A stretch of DNA of 64,000 bases from Metallyticus violacea (GCA_030762175.1 CM060843.1:32933001-32997000), one strand, 5' to 3'; positions 39,834 through 55,504 are shown, counted from the first letter of the stretch. Notes: a model not told the origin generated them from the letters alone. Numbers and translations: made by a program.

Positions 39834-42800
39834 ACTAAACTTAAATAACCTAACCTGACCTAACTAAATCTAACCTAAACTAAATTAAACTAAACTAAAC
39901 TAAACTAAACTAAACTAAATTAAGTAAACTAAATTAAATTAAACTAAACTAAACTAAACTAAACGAACCTAACCTAACCTAACCTAACCTAACCTAAACT
40001 AACCTAAAATAAACTAAACTAACCTAACCTAACCTAACCTAACCAAACCAAACCTAACCTAAACTAAACTAAACTAAACGAAACTAAACTAAACTAACCT
40101 AACCTAAACTAAACTAAACTAAACTCACCTAACATAACCTAAGCTAACCTAACCTAAACTAAACTAAATTAAACTAAACTAACCTAACCTAACCTAACCT
40201 AAACTAAACTAAACTAAGCTAACCTAACCTAAACTAAACTAAACTAAACGAAACAGAACTAATCTAAACCAAACCAAACGAAACTAAACTAAACCATAAA
40301 CTAAACTATAAACTAAACTAAACTAAATTATAAACTAAACTATAAACTAAACTAAACTAAATTAAAATAAATTAAACAAAATTAAATTAAACAAAACTAA
40401 ACTATACTAAACTAAACTAAACTGAACTATAAACTAAACTATAAACTAAACGAGACAAATCTAAACTAAACTAAACTAAACTACACTAACCTAACCTAAC
40501 ATAACCTAACGTAACCTAACCTAACCTATCCTAACCTAAACTAAACTAAACTAAACTAAACTAAACTAACCTAACCTAACCTAACCTAAACTAAACTAAA
40601 TTAAATTAACCTAAGCTAATATAAACTGAACTTAAATAAACTAAACTAATGTAACCTAACCTAAACTAACCTAACATAACCTAAACTAAACTTAAGTAAA
40701 CTAAACTAAACTAAACTAATCTAAACTAAACTAATTTAAACTATAAACTAAACTATAAACTAAACTAAACTAAAATAAAGTGAACTAAACTATCCTAACC
40801 TAACCTAACCTAAACTAAACTAATATAACCTAACCTAACCTAACCTAAACTACACTAAACTAAACTAAATTATAAACTAAACTAAACTATAAATAAACTA
40901 AAATAAACTAAACTAAATTAAACAAAACTAAACTAAAATAACCTAACTTCCCCTAACCTAACATAACCTAAACAAAGCTAAACTGAACTAAACTATCCTA
41001 ATCTAACCTAAATTAAATTAATCAAACCTAACCTACCGGATACTAAACTAAACTAAACTGTAAACTAAATTATAAACTAAATTAAACTAAACTATAAATT
41101 ATCTAAACTAAAGTATACTAAGCTAAACTAAAGTAACCTAACTTAACCTAACCTAACCTAAACTAAAATGAATTAACCTAACCTAACCTAACCTAACGTA
41201 ACGTAAACTAATCTAATCCAAAATAAACTAACTAAGCTAATCTAAACTAAACTAAACTAAACTAAACTAAACTATACTAAACTATATACTTAACTATAAA
41301 CTAAACTAAACTAATTAATAAACCAAACTATAAACTAAACTAAACATAACTAAACTAAACTAAATTAAACTAAACTAAACTAACTTAACCTAACGTAACC
41401 TAACGTAACCGAACGTAACCTAAACGTAACTAAACTAAACTAAACTAAACTGCACTATAAACTAAACTAAACTATAAACTATACTAAACTTTTAACTAAA
41501 ATAAATTAACTAAACTAAACTACCCTAAACTAACCTAACTTAAACTAAATTAACTAAACTAACCTAAATTACCTAACAAAAATTAACTAAACTAAACTAA
41601 ACTATTCTAATTCCAACTAAATTAAACTAAACTAAATTAACTAACCTAACCTAACTTAATCTAACCAAACCTAGCCTAAACTAAACTAAACTATACTTAA
41701 CTAACCTAACCTAACCTAACCTAACCTAACGTAACCTAACCTAAACTAAACTTAACTAAACTAAACTAAAACTAAACTAAAATAAACTAAATTAAACTAA
41801 ATCAAACTAAACTACTCTAAATTAAACTATAAACTAAACTAAAATAAACTACAAAATAAACTATAAACTTAACTAAAAAAACTAAACTAAACTAAACTAA
41901 ACTAAACTAACCTAACCTAACATAACCTAATTTAAACTAAACTAAACTAAAGTATAAACTAAACTAAACTAAACTATAAACTAAATTATAAACTAAACTA
42001 AACTATAAATTAACTAAACTAAACTAAACTAAACTAACCTAACCCAACCTAAAACAAACTAAACTAATCTAATCTAAATTAACTAACCTAAACTAAACAA
42101 AACTAAACCAAACTAAACCATAAACTAATCTATAAACTAAACTAAACTAAACTATAAACCAAACTGTAAACTAAACTTAACTACACTATACTGTAAACTA
42201 AACTAAACTTAAATAAACTTAACTAAACTAAACTAAACTAACCCAAAATAACCTAACTTAAATTAACCTAACCTAACCTAACCTAAACTAAACTAAACTA
42301 AATTAAACTTAACTAACCTAAACTAAACTAAACTAAACTATACTAAACTAATCTAAACTAAACTGCACTATAAACTAAACTATAAACTAAACCTGACTAT
42401 AATCTTAACTGTAAACTAAATTAAACCATAAACTAAACTATAAACTAAATTTAACTAAATTAAACTAAACGAACCTAACCCAACTTAACCTAACTTAATC
42501 TAAACTAAAACAAAAGTAAACTAAGCTAACCTAAACTGACCTATCCTCACCTAACCTAAATGAAACTAAACTATACTAAACTTAACTAAATTAAAAAAAA
42601 CTAAACTAAACTAAACTATAAACTAAACGAAACTAAATAAAACTAACCTAACCTAACATAACCTAACCTAACTTAAGCTTACCTAACCTAAACTAAACTA
42701 AACTAAGTTAACCCAAACTAACCTAACCTAACCTAAATTAAACTAAACTAAACTAACCTAACCTAACCTAAACTAAACTAAACTAAATTCAACTAAACTA

Positions 42801-44909
42801 AACTAAACTAAACTAACTTAAATTAACCTAACCTAACTTAAACTAAACAAACCTAACCTAACCTAAACTAAATTAAACTAATTTAAACTATAAACTAAAC
42901 TATAAATTAAACTAAACTTAAGTATAAACTAAGCTATTAACTAAACTATACTAAACTAAATTGTAAAGTAAACTAAACTTAGCTAAACTAAACTAAACTA
43001 AACTAACTTAATCTAAACCATCCTAACCTAACCTAAACTTATTGAACTAAACTAAGCTAACCTAATCTAGCCTAAACTAAACTAACCTAAACGAAACTAA
43101 ATAAACTAAACTAAACTAAACCAAACTAAACTAAACTAAACTAAACCATAAATTAAACTATAAACTAATCTAAACTAAATTATAAACTAAACTATAAATT
43201 AAACTAAACTAAAATAAATTAAAATAAATTAAACTAAACTAAATTAAACAAAACTAAACTAAACTGAACTATAAACTAAACTTAACGAAACTAAACTATA
43301 AACTAAACGAGACTAAACTAAACTAACCTAACCTAAAATAACTCAACCTAACCTAACCAAAACTAAACTAAACTAAACTACACTAAATTAACACTACCTA
43401 ACCTAACGTAACCTAAAGTAAACAGAACTAAACAAAACTAAACTAACGTAACCTAATCTAAACTGAACTAAACTAAACTACACTAAATTAAACTAACCTA
43501 ACTTAACCTAACTTAAGCTAAACTAACCTAACCTAACATAAGCTAACCTAACCTAAACTAAACTAAACTTAAGTAAACAAAACTAAACTAAACTAAACTA
43601 ACCTAACCTAACCTAAGCTACACTAAACTAAACTAAACTAAACTAATCTAAAGTAAACGAATTTTAATTATAAACTAAGCCTTAAACTAAACTATAAACT
43701 AAACTATTAAGTAAACTATACTATAAATTAACTATAATGTAAACTAAACTAAATTATAAACTAAACTAAAGTTAACTAAACTAAACTATAAAATAAACTA
43801 AACTAATCTAAACTAAACTAAACTAAACTGAACTAAACTAAAGTAATCTTAACTAGCCTAAAGTAAACTGTAAACTAAACTATAAACTAAACTGTGACCA
43901 AAACTAAACTAAACTATAATCTAAACTATAAACTAAACTAAATTTATCTAAACTATAAATTAAATTAACTAAATTAAACTAAACTAAACTAAATTAACCT
44001 AACCAAACATAACCTAACTTAACCTAAACTAAATGAAACTAAACTTAACTAAATTAAACTAAACTAAATTGACCTAACCTAAACTAACCTAACCTAATCA
44101 AACCTATGCTAAACTAACCTAACCTAACATAACCTAACCTAACCTAAACTAAACTTAAATAAACTAAACTAAACTATACTAAGCTAATCTAAACTAAACT
44201 AATTTAAACTATAAACTTAACTATAAACTAAACTAAACTAAAATTAACTAAACTATTCTCACCTAACCTAACCTAAACTAAACTAAACTAATCTAACCTA
44301 ACTTAACCTAACCTAAACTACACTAAACTAAATTAATTATAAACTAAACTAAACTATAAATAAACTAAAATAAACTAAACTAAATTAAAGTAACATAACT
44401 TCACCTAACCTAACCTAACCTAAACTAAACTAAAATTACCTAACCTAACCTAACCTAAAGTAAACTATACTAATCTAAACTAAACTAACTAAGCTTAACT
44501 AAAACCTAAACTAAACTAAATTCACTAAACTAAACTAAACTAAACTATACTAAACTAAACTAACCTAACCTAACCTTACCTAACCTAAACTAAACTTAAC
44601 TAAACTAAACAATAAACTAAACTAAACTAAACTATAAACTAAATTATAATGTAACTAAATTAAATTTAACTAACCTAACCTAACCTAACCTAAACTAACC
44701 TAAAATAAACTAAACTAACCTAACCTAACCTAACCAAACTAAACCTAACCAAACCTAAACTAAACTAAACGAAACTAAACTAAACTAACCTAACCTAAAC
44801 TAAACTAAATTACTAAACTAAAATAAACTCACCTAACATAACCTAAGCTAACCTAGCCTAAATTAAACTAAAGTAAACTAAACTAACCTAACCCAACCTA
44901 ACCTAAATT
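39834..44909 (+). repeat. Segmental duplication B, left copy (partner 59009-64000)
   Basis: Landmarks match the partner in order: CTTAAATAACC 39840/59015 (offset 19175), AAACAGAACT 40251/59416 (19165), ACCCAAAATA 42241/61379 (19138), AAGTTAACCC 42705/61838 (19133) and AAATAAACTC 44821/63912 (19091). In the 240 bases from 42241 that I aligned by eye there were three differences, all within the 60 bases from 42361. The pair is therefore young. The window ends inside the partner, so the full length is unknown. Confidence 0.83.
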
Positions 44910-47900
44910 AAACTAAAATAAACTAAGCTAACCTAACCTAAACTAAACTAAACTAAAACAAAAAGAACTAAACTAAACCAAACCAAACTAAACTAAACTA
45001 AACCATAAACTAAACTATAATCTAAACTAAACTAAATTAAAAACTAAACTATATACTAAACTAAACTAAACTAAATTAAAAGAAATTAAACAAAACTAAA
45101 TTAAACAAAACTAAACTATACTAAACTAAATTAAACTGAACTATAAACTAAACTATAAACTAAACGAGTAAAATCTAAACTAAACTAAACTAAACTACAC
45201 TAACCTAACCTAACATAACCTAACTTAACCTAACCTAACCTAACCTAAACTAAACTAAACTAAACTAACCTACCTAACCTAAACTAAACTAAACTAAATT
45301 AAATTAAGCTAACCTAATATAAACTGAACTAAACTAAACTGAACTAAACTACACTAACCTAACCTAACATAACCTAACCTAACCTAACCTAACCTAAACT
45401 AAACTTAAGTAAACTAAACTAAACTAAACTGATCTAAACTAAATTAATTTAAACTATAAACTAAACTATAAACTAAACTAAAATAAAATAAAATAAACTA
45501 AACTAAACTATCCTAACCTATCCTAACCTAAACTAAGCTAAACTAATCTAACCTAACCTAACCTAAACTACACTAAACTAAACTAAATTATAAACTAAAC
45601 TAAACTATAAATAAACTAAAATAAACTAAACTAAATTAAACTAAACTAAACTAAAGTAACCTAACTTCACCTAACCTAACCTAACCTAACCTAAACTAAA
45701 CTAAACTTACCTAACCTAACATAACCTAACGTAAACTATACTAATCTAAACTAAACTAACTAAGCTTAACTAAACTAAACTAAACTGAACTAAACTATCC
45801 TAACCTAAATTAATCTAACCTAACCTAACCAAACCGAAACTAAACTAAACTAAACTGTAAAATAAACTATAAACTAAACTAAACTAAACTATAAATTATC
45901 TAAACTAAACTAAACTAAGCTAAACTAAAGTAACCTGACTTAACCTAACCTAACCTAAACTCAAATAAATTAACCTAACCTAACGTAACGTAAAGTAAAC
46001 TAATCCAAAATAAACTAACTAAGCTAATCTAAACTAAACTACACTAAATTAAACTATACTAAACTATATACTTAACTATAAACTAAACTAAACTAATTAA
46101 TAAACTAAAATATAAACTAAACTAAACATAACTAAACTAAACTAAACTATAAACTAAACTAAACCATAAACTAAACTAAAATAAACTAAACTATTAATTA
46201 TCTAAACTAAACTAAACTAAAGTAACCTAACTCAACCTAACCTAACCTAACGTAAACTAAACTAAACTTACCGAATCTAATACAAACTAAACTAAACTAG
46301 AAACTAAAGTAAACTATAAACTAAACTATAAACTAAACTAAACTAAACTAAATTATAAATTATCTAAACTAAACTAAACTAAACTAAAGTAACCTATCTT
46401 AAACTAACCTAACCTAACCTAAACTAAACTAACCTAACCTAACCTAACCTAACCTAACGTAACGTAAACTGTATTAATCTAAAATAAACTAACTAAGCTA
46501 AGCTAAACTAAACTAAACTAAACTAACTTAACCTAACATAACCTAACGTAACCGAACCTAACCTAAACTAAACTAAGCTAACCTAACCTAACCTAACCTA
46601 CCTAACCTAAACTAAACTAAACTAAGCTAAGCTAAGCTAACCTAACCTAACCTAACCTAACCTAACATAACCTAAACGAAACTAAATTAACTAAACTAAA
46701 TTAACAATAAATTGAACTACAAACCAAAATAAATTATAAACTAATTTATAAACTATACTAAACTATTAACTAAAATAAATTAACTAAACTAAACTAACCT
46801 AAACTAACCTAACTTAAACTAAACTAAATTAAACTAAACTAGGCTAACCTTACCTAACCTAAAATAAACTAAACTACACTAAACTATTCTAAATCCAACT
46901 AAACTAAACTAAACTAACCTAACCTAACTTAACCTAACCTAACCTAAACTAAATTATACTCTACTAACCTAACATAACCTAACCTAATCTAATCTAAACT
47001 ACACTAAACTAAACTAAAGTATACTAAATTAAACTAAACTAAACTAAACTACACTAAATTAAACAATAAACTAAACTAAATTAAACTACAAAATAAACTA
47101 AAAACTTAGCTAAACAAAACTAAACTTAACTAAACTACACTAACCTAACCTAACCTAACCTAACCTAACTGAAACTAAAGTAAACTAAAATAAAGTATGA
47201 ACTAAACTAAACTGAACTATAAACTAAATTATAAACTAAACTTAACTAAACTAAACTGTAAACTAAACAAAACTTAACTAAACTTAACTATACTAAACTA
47301 AACTAAACTAAGCTAACCTAAACTAACTTAATGTAACCTAATCTAACCTAACCGAAACTAAACTAAACTAAACTAATCTAACCTAATCTAACTTAAACTA
47401 ATCTAACCTAAACTGAACTATAAACTAAAGTAAACTATATACTAATCTATAAATTAAACTTAACTAAACTAAACCATAAATTATCTAAACTAAACTAAAC
47501 TAAGCTAAAGTAACCTAACTTAACCTAACCTAACCTAATTAAACTAAACTAAACGAACCTAACTTAACCTAACCTAACGTAACGTAAGCTATACTAATCT
47601 AAAATAAACAAACTAAGCTAAACTAAACTAAACTAAACTATATACTTAACTATAAACTAAACTTATAAATAAACTAAAATAAACTAAACTATAAACTAAA
47701 CTAAACTTACCTAAACTAAACTAAAGTAACTTAACCTAACATAACCTAATGTAACCGAAACTAACCTAAACTAAACTAAACTAAACTAAGCTAATCCAAC
47801 CTAACCTAACATAACTTAAACGAAACTAAACTGAACTAAACTAAAATATAAACTACAATATAATCTGAACTAAACTATAAACTAAACTGTAAACTATACT

Positions 47901-48125
47901 GAACTATTAACTAAAATAAATTAACTAAACTATACTAACCTAAAATAACCTAACATAACCTAAATAGAATTAAACTAAACTAACCTAACCTAACCTAACC
48001 TAAACTTAACTAAACTAAACTTAAATAACCTAACCTGACCTAACTAAATCTAACCTAAACTAAATTAAACTAAACTAAACTAAACTAAACTAAATTAAGT
48101 AAACTAAATTAAATTAAACTAAACT
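44620..48125 (+). repeat. Segmental duplication C, left copy (partner 55505-58886)
   Basis: Landmarks match the partner in order: AAATTATAAT 44641/55526, AAATAAACTC 44821/55711, TAAACGAGTA 45161/56051 (offset 10890), ATTGAACTAC 46711/57467 (10756) and CTTAAATAAC 48020/58781 (10761). The drop of 134 bases in offset is explained by a block near 45.25-45.4 kb that is missing at about 56.14 kb. This copy lacks the palindrome inversion: near 47.56 kb the + strand runs straight through CCTAACGTAACGTAAGC. Confidence 0.82.
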
Positions 48126-49260
48126 AAACTAAACTAAACTAACCTAACCTAACATTAACTAAACTAAACAAAACTAAAATAAACTAAACTAAACTAACAT
48201 AATCTAACCTAATCTAATCTAAACTAAGCTAAATTAAACTAAACGAACTAAACTAAACTATAAATCAAACTATAAATTAAACTACACTAAACCATAAACT
48301 AAAATATAAATTAAATTACACTAAACTAAAATATAAACTGAACTAAACTTAACTAAACTACGCTAAACTAAACTAAGGTAAACTAACCTAATCTAACCTA
48401 ACCTAACCTAAACTAAACTAAACCAAACTAAGCTAACCTAACCTAGCCTAACCTAACCAAACCTAAACGAAACTAAACTAAACTAAATAAAACATAACTA
48501 AACTAAACTAAACCATAAACAAAATTATTAACTAAAGTAAACGAAAGTATAAACTAAACTTTAAACTAAAATAAACTAAACTAAACTAAACTATAAACTA
48601 AAGTAAAGTAAACTAAACTATAAATTAAACTAAACTTAACTTAACTAAACTAAACTTAACTAACCTAACCTAATTTAATCTAACCTAAACTAAACTAAAC
48701 TAAGCTAACCTAAATTAACATAAACTAACCTAACCTAAACTAAACTACAGTAAACTAAACTAAAATAAATTTAACGAAACTAAACTAAACTAACTAAACA
48801 AAATTAACTAAACTATAAACTAAACTAATTTTAACTATATTCACCATAAATTAATCTAAAATAAACGAAACTAAACTAAATTAAACTATAAAATAAACTA
48901 AACTAAACTAAACTAAACTTAGCTAACCTAACCTAACCTAACTCAACCTAACCTAAACTATACTAAAGTAAACTAAAGTAAACTAAGCTAAACTTAACTT
49001 AACTAAACTGAACTATAAAGTTAACTATATAATAATCTAATCTAAGCCATAAACTAAACTAAACTAAACTATAAACTAAACTAAACTATAAAATAAACTA
49101 TAAACTAAACTAAACTAAAGTAAAATAACCTAAACTAACCTAACCTAAGCTAAACTAAATTAAACTAAACTAAACTAACATAACCTAACCTAACATAAAC
49201 TAACATAAACTAAAATAAACTAAACTAACCTAACAAAACCTAACCTAAATAAACTAATCT

Positions 49261-49380
49261 AAATTAAACTAAACTAACCTATCCTCACCTAACCTAAACT
49301 ATACTAAAATAAACTACACTAAATTAAACTAAACTAACCTATCCTCACCTAACCTAAACTATACTAAAATAAACTACACT
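49261..49380 (+). repeat. Perfect 60-bp tandem duplication
   Basis: Bases 49261-49320 and 49321-49380 are identical at all 60 positions. Each starts AAATTAAACTAAACTAACC, contains CTATCCTCACC and ends AACTACACT. The unit is 12 pentamers long. Related sequence near 24.93 kb has one copy. A third partial copy begins at 49381 but changes after AACTAACCT. Identity over 60 bases in a variant-rich array means a very recent duplication, or an assembly or file artefact. Confidence 0.93.
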
Positions 49381-52300
49381 AAATTAAACTAAACTAACCT
49401 AACCCAACCTAAACTAAACCAAGCTATACTAAACTAAACTAAACTTAAACTAAACTAAACTTAACTAAACTAAACTAAACTAAACTAAACTTAGCTAACC
49501 TAACCTAACCTAACCTAACCTAAAGTAAACTAAACAAAACTAAAGTAAAGTAAACTAAACTAATCTAAACTAAACTAACCTGACCTAACATAAACTAACC
49601 TAACGTAACCTAACCTAAACTATAAACTAAACTAAACTAAACTATCCTAACCAAACCTAACCTAACCTAAACTAAACTAAACTAATCTAACCTACCCTAA
49701 TCTAAACTAAACTAAACTATACTAAACTGTAAACTAAACTAACCTAAACTATATGCTAAACTAAACTAAAGTATAAATTAACTAAACTAAACTAAACTTA
49801 ACTAAAGTAACCTAACCTAACCTAACCTAAACTAAACTAAATTAACCTAACCTAACCTAAGCTAACCTGAGCTAAACTATACTAAACTAAACTAAATTAA
49901 ACTAAACAATAAACTAAACTAAACTTAACTAAACTAAACTATAAAATAAACTAAATAAACTAAACTAAACTAAACTTTACTAAATTAACCTAATAAAACC
50001 TAACCTAAACTAAACCAAACTAAACTAAACTCATCTAAAATAGCCTAAACTAAACTATAAACTAAACTATAGGCTTAAGTATAAAATAAACTAAACTAAA
50101 CTAAACTAACTTCACCTTACCTAACAAAAATAAACAAAACTACTATAATAAACTACACTAACCTAACCTAACCTAACCTAGCCTAAACTAACGTAACCTA
50201 AACTAAAAAAACTAACCTAACCTAAACTAACCTAAACTAAACTAAACTAACCTAACCTAACCTAACCTAAACTAAACTAAACTAAACTAAACCAAACTAA
50301 ACTAAACTAAACTAAACCAAACTAAACTAAACTAAACTAAACCATAAACTAAACTATAAACTAAACTAAATTATAAACTAAACTATAATCTAAAATAAAA
50401 TAAACTAAATTAAAATAAATTAAACAAAACTAAATTAAACAAAACTAAACTATAAACTAAACTATAATCTAAACTATTAACTAAACTAAACTATAAACTA
50501 AAATATACTAAAATAAACTAAACTAAACTATCCCAACCTAACCTAACCTAACCTATACTAAACTAAACTAATCTAATCTAACCTTACCTAAACTAAACTA
50601 AACTAAACTAAACTATAAACTAAACTAAAGTATAAACTAAAGTAAACTAAACTATAAATTATATAAACTAAACTAAACTAAACTAAAATAACCTAACTCA
50701 ATCCAACCTAATCTAACCTAAACTAAACTAAACTTACCTAATCTAACTTAACTAAACTAAACTAAACTAAACTATAAACTAAAGTAAACTATAAATTAAA
50801 CTATAAACTATACTAAACTAAACTAAATTATAAATTATCTAAACTAAACTAAACTAAACTAAACTAACCTAACCTAACCTAACCTAACGTAACGTAAACT
50901 GTACTAATCTAAAATAAACTAACTAAGCTAAACTAAACTAAACTAAACCAAACTAAACTAAACTAAACTAACTTAACCTAACATAACCTAACGTAACCGA
51001 ACCTAACTTAAACTAAACTAAACTAAACTAAGCTAACCTAACCTAACCTAACCTAACCTAACCTAAACTAAACTAAACTAAACTAAGCTAACCTAACCTA
51101 ACCTAACCTAACATAACCTAAACGAAACTAAACTAAACTAAATTAACTATAAATTAAACTATAAACTAAACTAAACTATAAACTAATTTATAAACTATAC
51201 TAAACTATTCACTAAAATAAACTATAAATTAAACTATAAACTATACTAAACTAAACTAAATTATAAATTATCTAAACTAAACTAAACTAACCAAAACTAA
51301 CCTAACGTAAACTAAAATAAATTAAATTAAACTAGGGTAACCTAACCTAACCTAAACTAATATAAACTAAACTAAACTACACTAAACTGTTCTAAATCCA
51401 ACTAAAGTAAACCAAACTAAACTAACCTAACCTAACTTATCCTAACCTAACCTATACTAAACTAAATTAAACTCAACTAACCTAACCTAACCTAATTTAA
51501 TCTAATCTGAACTAAACTAAAGTAAACTAAATTAAACTAAACTAAACTAAACTACACTAAATTAAACTATAAACTAAACTAAATGAAACTACAAAATAAA
51601 CTATAAACTTAACTAAATAAAACTAAACTAAACTAAACTACACTAACCTAACCTAACCTAACCTTACCTAACATAACTGAAACTAAAGTAAACTGAACTA
51701 AAGTATGAACTAAACTAAACTGAACTATAAACTAAATTCTAAACTAAACTTAACTAAACCAAACTGTAAACTAAACTTAACTATACTAAACTAAACTAAA
51801 CTAATCTAACCTAAACTAACCTAATGTAACCTAACCTAACCTAACCGAAACTAAACTAAACTAAACTAATCTAACCTAACCTAAATTAAACTAAACTAAA
51901 CTAAACTGAACTATAAACTAAAGTAAACTATAAACTAATCTATAAACTAAATAAGATAAACTAAACCATAAATTATCTAAACTAAACTAAGCTAAAGTAA
52001 CCTAACTTAACCTAACCTAACCTAATTAAACTAAATTAAAATAACCTAACCTAACCTAACCTAACCTAACGTAAGCTATACTAATCTAAAATCAACAAAC
52101 TGAGCTAAACTAAACTAAAGTAAACTATATACTTAATTATGAACTAAAGTAATAAATAAACTAAACTAAACTAAACTAAGCTAACCTAACCTAACCTAAC
52201 CTAAACTAAACTAATCAAAACTAAAGTAAAGTAAACTAAACTAATCTAAACTAAACTAACCTAACCTAATCTAATCTAACCTAACGTAACCTAACCTAAA

Positions 52301-52430
52301 CTATACTATAAACTAAACTAAACTAAACTATCCTAACCTAACCTAACCTAACCTAAACTAAACTAAACTAATCTAACCTACCCTAAACTAAACTAAACTA
52401 AACTATACTAAACTATAAACTAAACTAAAC

Positions 52431-53440
52431 TATATGCTAAACTAAAGTATAAATTAACTAAACTAAACTTAACTAAAGTAACCTAACCTAACCTAACCTA
52501 AACTAAACTAAATTAACCTTACCTAAGCTAACCTGAGCTAAACTATACTAAACTAAATTAAATTAAACTAAACAAAAGTATAAACTTAACTATAAACTGA
52601 ACAAAACTAAACTATAAACTAAACTAAACTAAATTGCACACTAAACAAAACTTAACTAAAATAAATTAAAATAAACTCAACTAAACTGAACTATAAACAA
52701 AACTAAACAAATCTAAACTATAAACTAAACTAAACTAAAATAAATTAAAATAAATTAAACTAAACTAAATTAAACAAAACTAAACTAAACTGAACTATAA
52801 ACTAAACTAAACGAAATTAAACTATAAACTAAACGAGACTAAACTAAACTAACCTAAACTAAAATAACCTAACCTAACCTAATCTAATCAAAACTAAACT
52901 AAACTAAACTAACCCAACCTAACCTAACCTAACCTAATCTAAACTGAACTAAACAAAACTAAACTAACGTAACCTAATCTAAACTGAACTAAAATAAACT
53001 ACACTAAACTAAACTAACCTAACCTAACCAAACCTAACTTAAGCTTAACTATCCTAACCTAACATAAGCTAACCTAACCTAAACTAAACTAAACCTAAGT
53101 AAACAAAACTAAACTATAAACTAAACGAAACTAAACTGAACTAAACTAAACTATATGCTAAACTAAACTAAAGTATAAATTAAATAAACCAAACTAAACT
53201 TAACTAAAGTAACCTAACCTAACCTAAGCTAACCTGAGCTAAACTATACTAAACTAAACTAAATTAAACTAAACAAAAGTATAAACTTAACTATAAACTT
53301 AACTAAACTATAAACTAAACTAAACTAAACTAAATTGTACACTAAACAAAACTTAACTAAACTAAATTAAAATAAACACAACTAAACTGAACTATAAACT
53401 AAACTAAACAAATCTAAACTATAAACTAAACTAAACTAAA
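52431..53440 (+). repeat. Direct repeat pair with about 0.7-kb offset
   Basis: TATATGCTAA is at 52431 and 53152 (offset 721), ACCTGAGCTAAAC at 52531 and 53232 (701), and TTGCACACTAAAC/TTGTACACTAAAC at 52634 and 53335 (701). Between the matching parts lies about 0.4 kb (about 52730-53130) resembling 6.66-7.05 kb. Homologous single copies are at 25.36-25.6, 27.5-27.75 and 39.15-39.4 kb. Confidence 0.75.
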
Positions 53441-55504
53441 GTAAACTAACCTAAACTAACCTGACATTTATTAAACTGAACTAAACTAAATTAAACTAAA
53501 CTAAACTATAAACTAAACCATAAACTAAACTAAACTAAAGTAAACTAACCTAAACTAACCTGACATAACCTAAACTGAACTAAACTAACTAACTAACCTA
53601 AACGAAACGAAACTAAACTAAACTAATCTAACCTAACCTAACCTAAACGAAACTAAACTAAACTAAACTAAACTATAAACTAAACTATAAACTAAACTAC
53701 ACTAAACTAAACTAAACAAATCTAAACTATAAACTAAACTAAACTCAACTAAAGTAAACTAACCTAAACTAACCTGACATAACCTAAACTGAATTAAAGT
53801 AAACTAACCTAACCTAACCTAAACTAAACTAAACTAAATTCATTTAACTAAACTAAACTAAACTATACTAAACTAAACTAACCTAACCTAACCTAACCTA
53901 ACCTAAACTAAACTAAACTTAACTAAACTAAACTATAAACTAAACCTGATTATACTATAAAGTAAATAATAATCTAACTAAATTAAATTTTACTAACCTA
54001 ACCTAATCTAACCTAAACTAAGGTAAAATAAACTAAACTAACCTAACCTAACCTAACAGAACTAAACCTAACATAACCTAAGCTAACCTAACCTAAACTA
54101 AACTAAAGTAAACTAAACTAACCTAACCCAACCTAACCTAAACTAAAATACGGTAAACTAACCTAACCTAAACATCCTAGCCTAACCTAACCTAAATGAA
54201 ACTAAACTATACTAAACTTAACTAAATTAAAAAAAACTAAACTAAACTAAACGAAACTAAATTAAACTAACCTAACCTAACATAACCTAACCTAACTTAA
54301 GCTTACCTAACCTAAACTAAACTAACCTAACCTAAACTAACATAAACTAAACTAAACTAAACTAACCTAACCTAACCTAACCTAAATTAACTAAACTAAA
54401 CTAAACTAAACCAAACTAAACTAAACTAAATCAAACTAAACTAAACTAAACAAAACTATAAACTAAACTATAAACTAAACTAAATTAAATTATAAACTAA
54501 ACTATAATCTAAACTAAAATAAACTAAATTAAAATAAATTAAACTAAACTAAATTAAACAAAACTAATGTATAATAAACTAAACTAATTTAAACTATAAA
54601 CTAAACTATAAACTAAACTATAATCTAAACTATTAACTAAACTAAACTAAAGTATAAACTAAAATATACTAAAATAAACTAAACTAAATTATCCTAACCT
54701 ATCCTAACCTAACGTAAACTTAACTAAACTAATCTAATCTAACCTTATTTAAACTAAACTAAACTAAACTAAACTAAACTAAACTAAACCATAAACTAAA
54801 CTAAAATAAACTAAACTATAAATTATCTAAACTAAACTAAACTAAAGTAACCTAACTGAACCTAACCTAACCTAACGTATACTAAACTAAACTTACCGAA
54901 TCTAATTCAAACTAAACTAAACTATAAACTAAAGTAAACTATAAACTAAACTATAAACTAAACTAAACTAAACTAAATTATAAATTATCTAAACTAAACT
55001 AAACTAAACTAAAGTAACCTAAATTAAACTAACCTAACCTAATCTAAACTAAACTAAACTAACCTAACCTAACCTAACGTAACGTAAACTGTATTAATAT
55101 AAAATAAAATAACTAAGCTAAGCTAAACTAAACTAAACTAAACTAAACTAAACTAACTTAACCTAACATAACCTAACGTAACCGAACCTAACCTAAACTA
55201 AACTAAACTAAACTAACCTAACCTAACCTAACCTAACCTAAACTAAACTAATCTAAGCTAAGCTAAGCTAACCTAACCTAACCTAACCTAACATAACCTA
55301 AACGAAACTAAAATAAACTAAACTAAATTAAACTAAACTAGGTTAACCTTACCTAACCTAAAATAAACTAAACTACACTAAACTATTCTAAATCCAACTA
55401 AACTAACTAAACTAACCTAAACTAACTTAACCTAACCTAACCTAACCTAAAATGAATTATACTCTACTAACATAACCTAACCTAACCTAATCTAATCTAA
55501 ACTA

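Larger units (their letters stand above)
48126..55504 (+). repeat. Mosaic segment between the C copies
   Basis: This 7.4 kb is the same satellite but the least orderly part of the window. Short blocks resemble several places: 48.13-48.72 kb resembles 31.6-32.2 kb, 49.1-49.9 kb resembles 24.8-25.5 kb, 50.7-52.1 kb is a more diverged relative of 18.3-19.8 kb, and 54.18-54.31 kb is a shortened copy of 0.31-0.45 kb. Block lengths are only a few hundred bases. It also holds a perfect 60-bp tandem duplication and a 0.7-kb repeat pair, listed separately. I found no gene or foreign element in it. Confidence 0.6.

Noticed and set aside
55339..55350. Second inversion at AGGTTAACCT
   Set aside because: The homologous sites read AGGCTAACCT. 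One C-to-T change creates the palindrome, so no inversion is needed.
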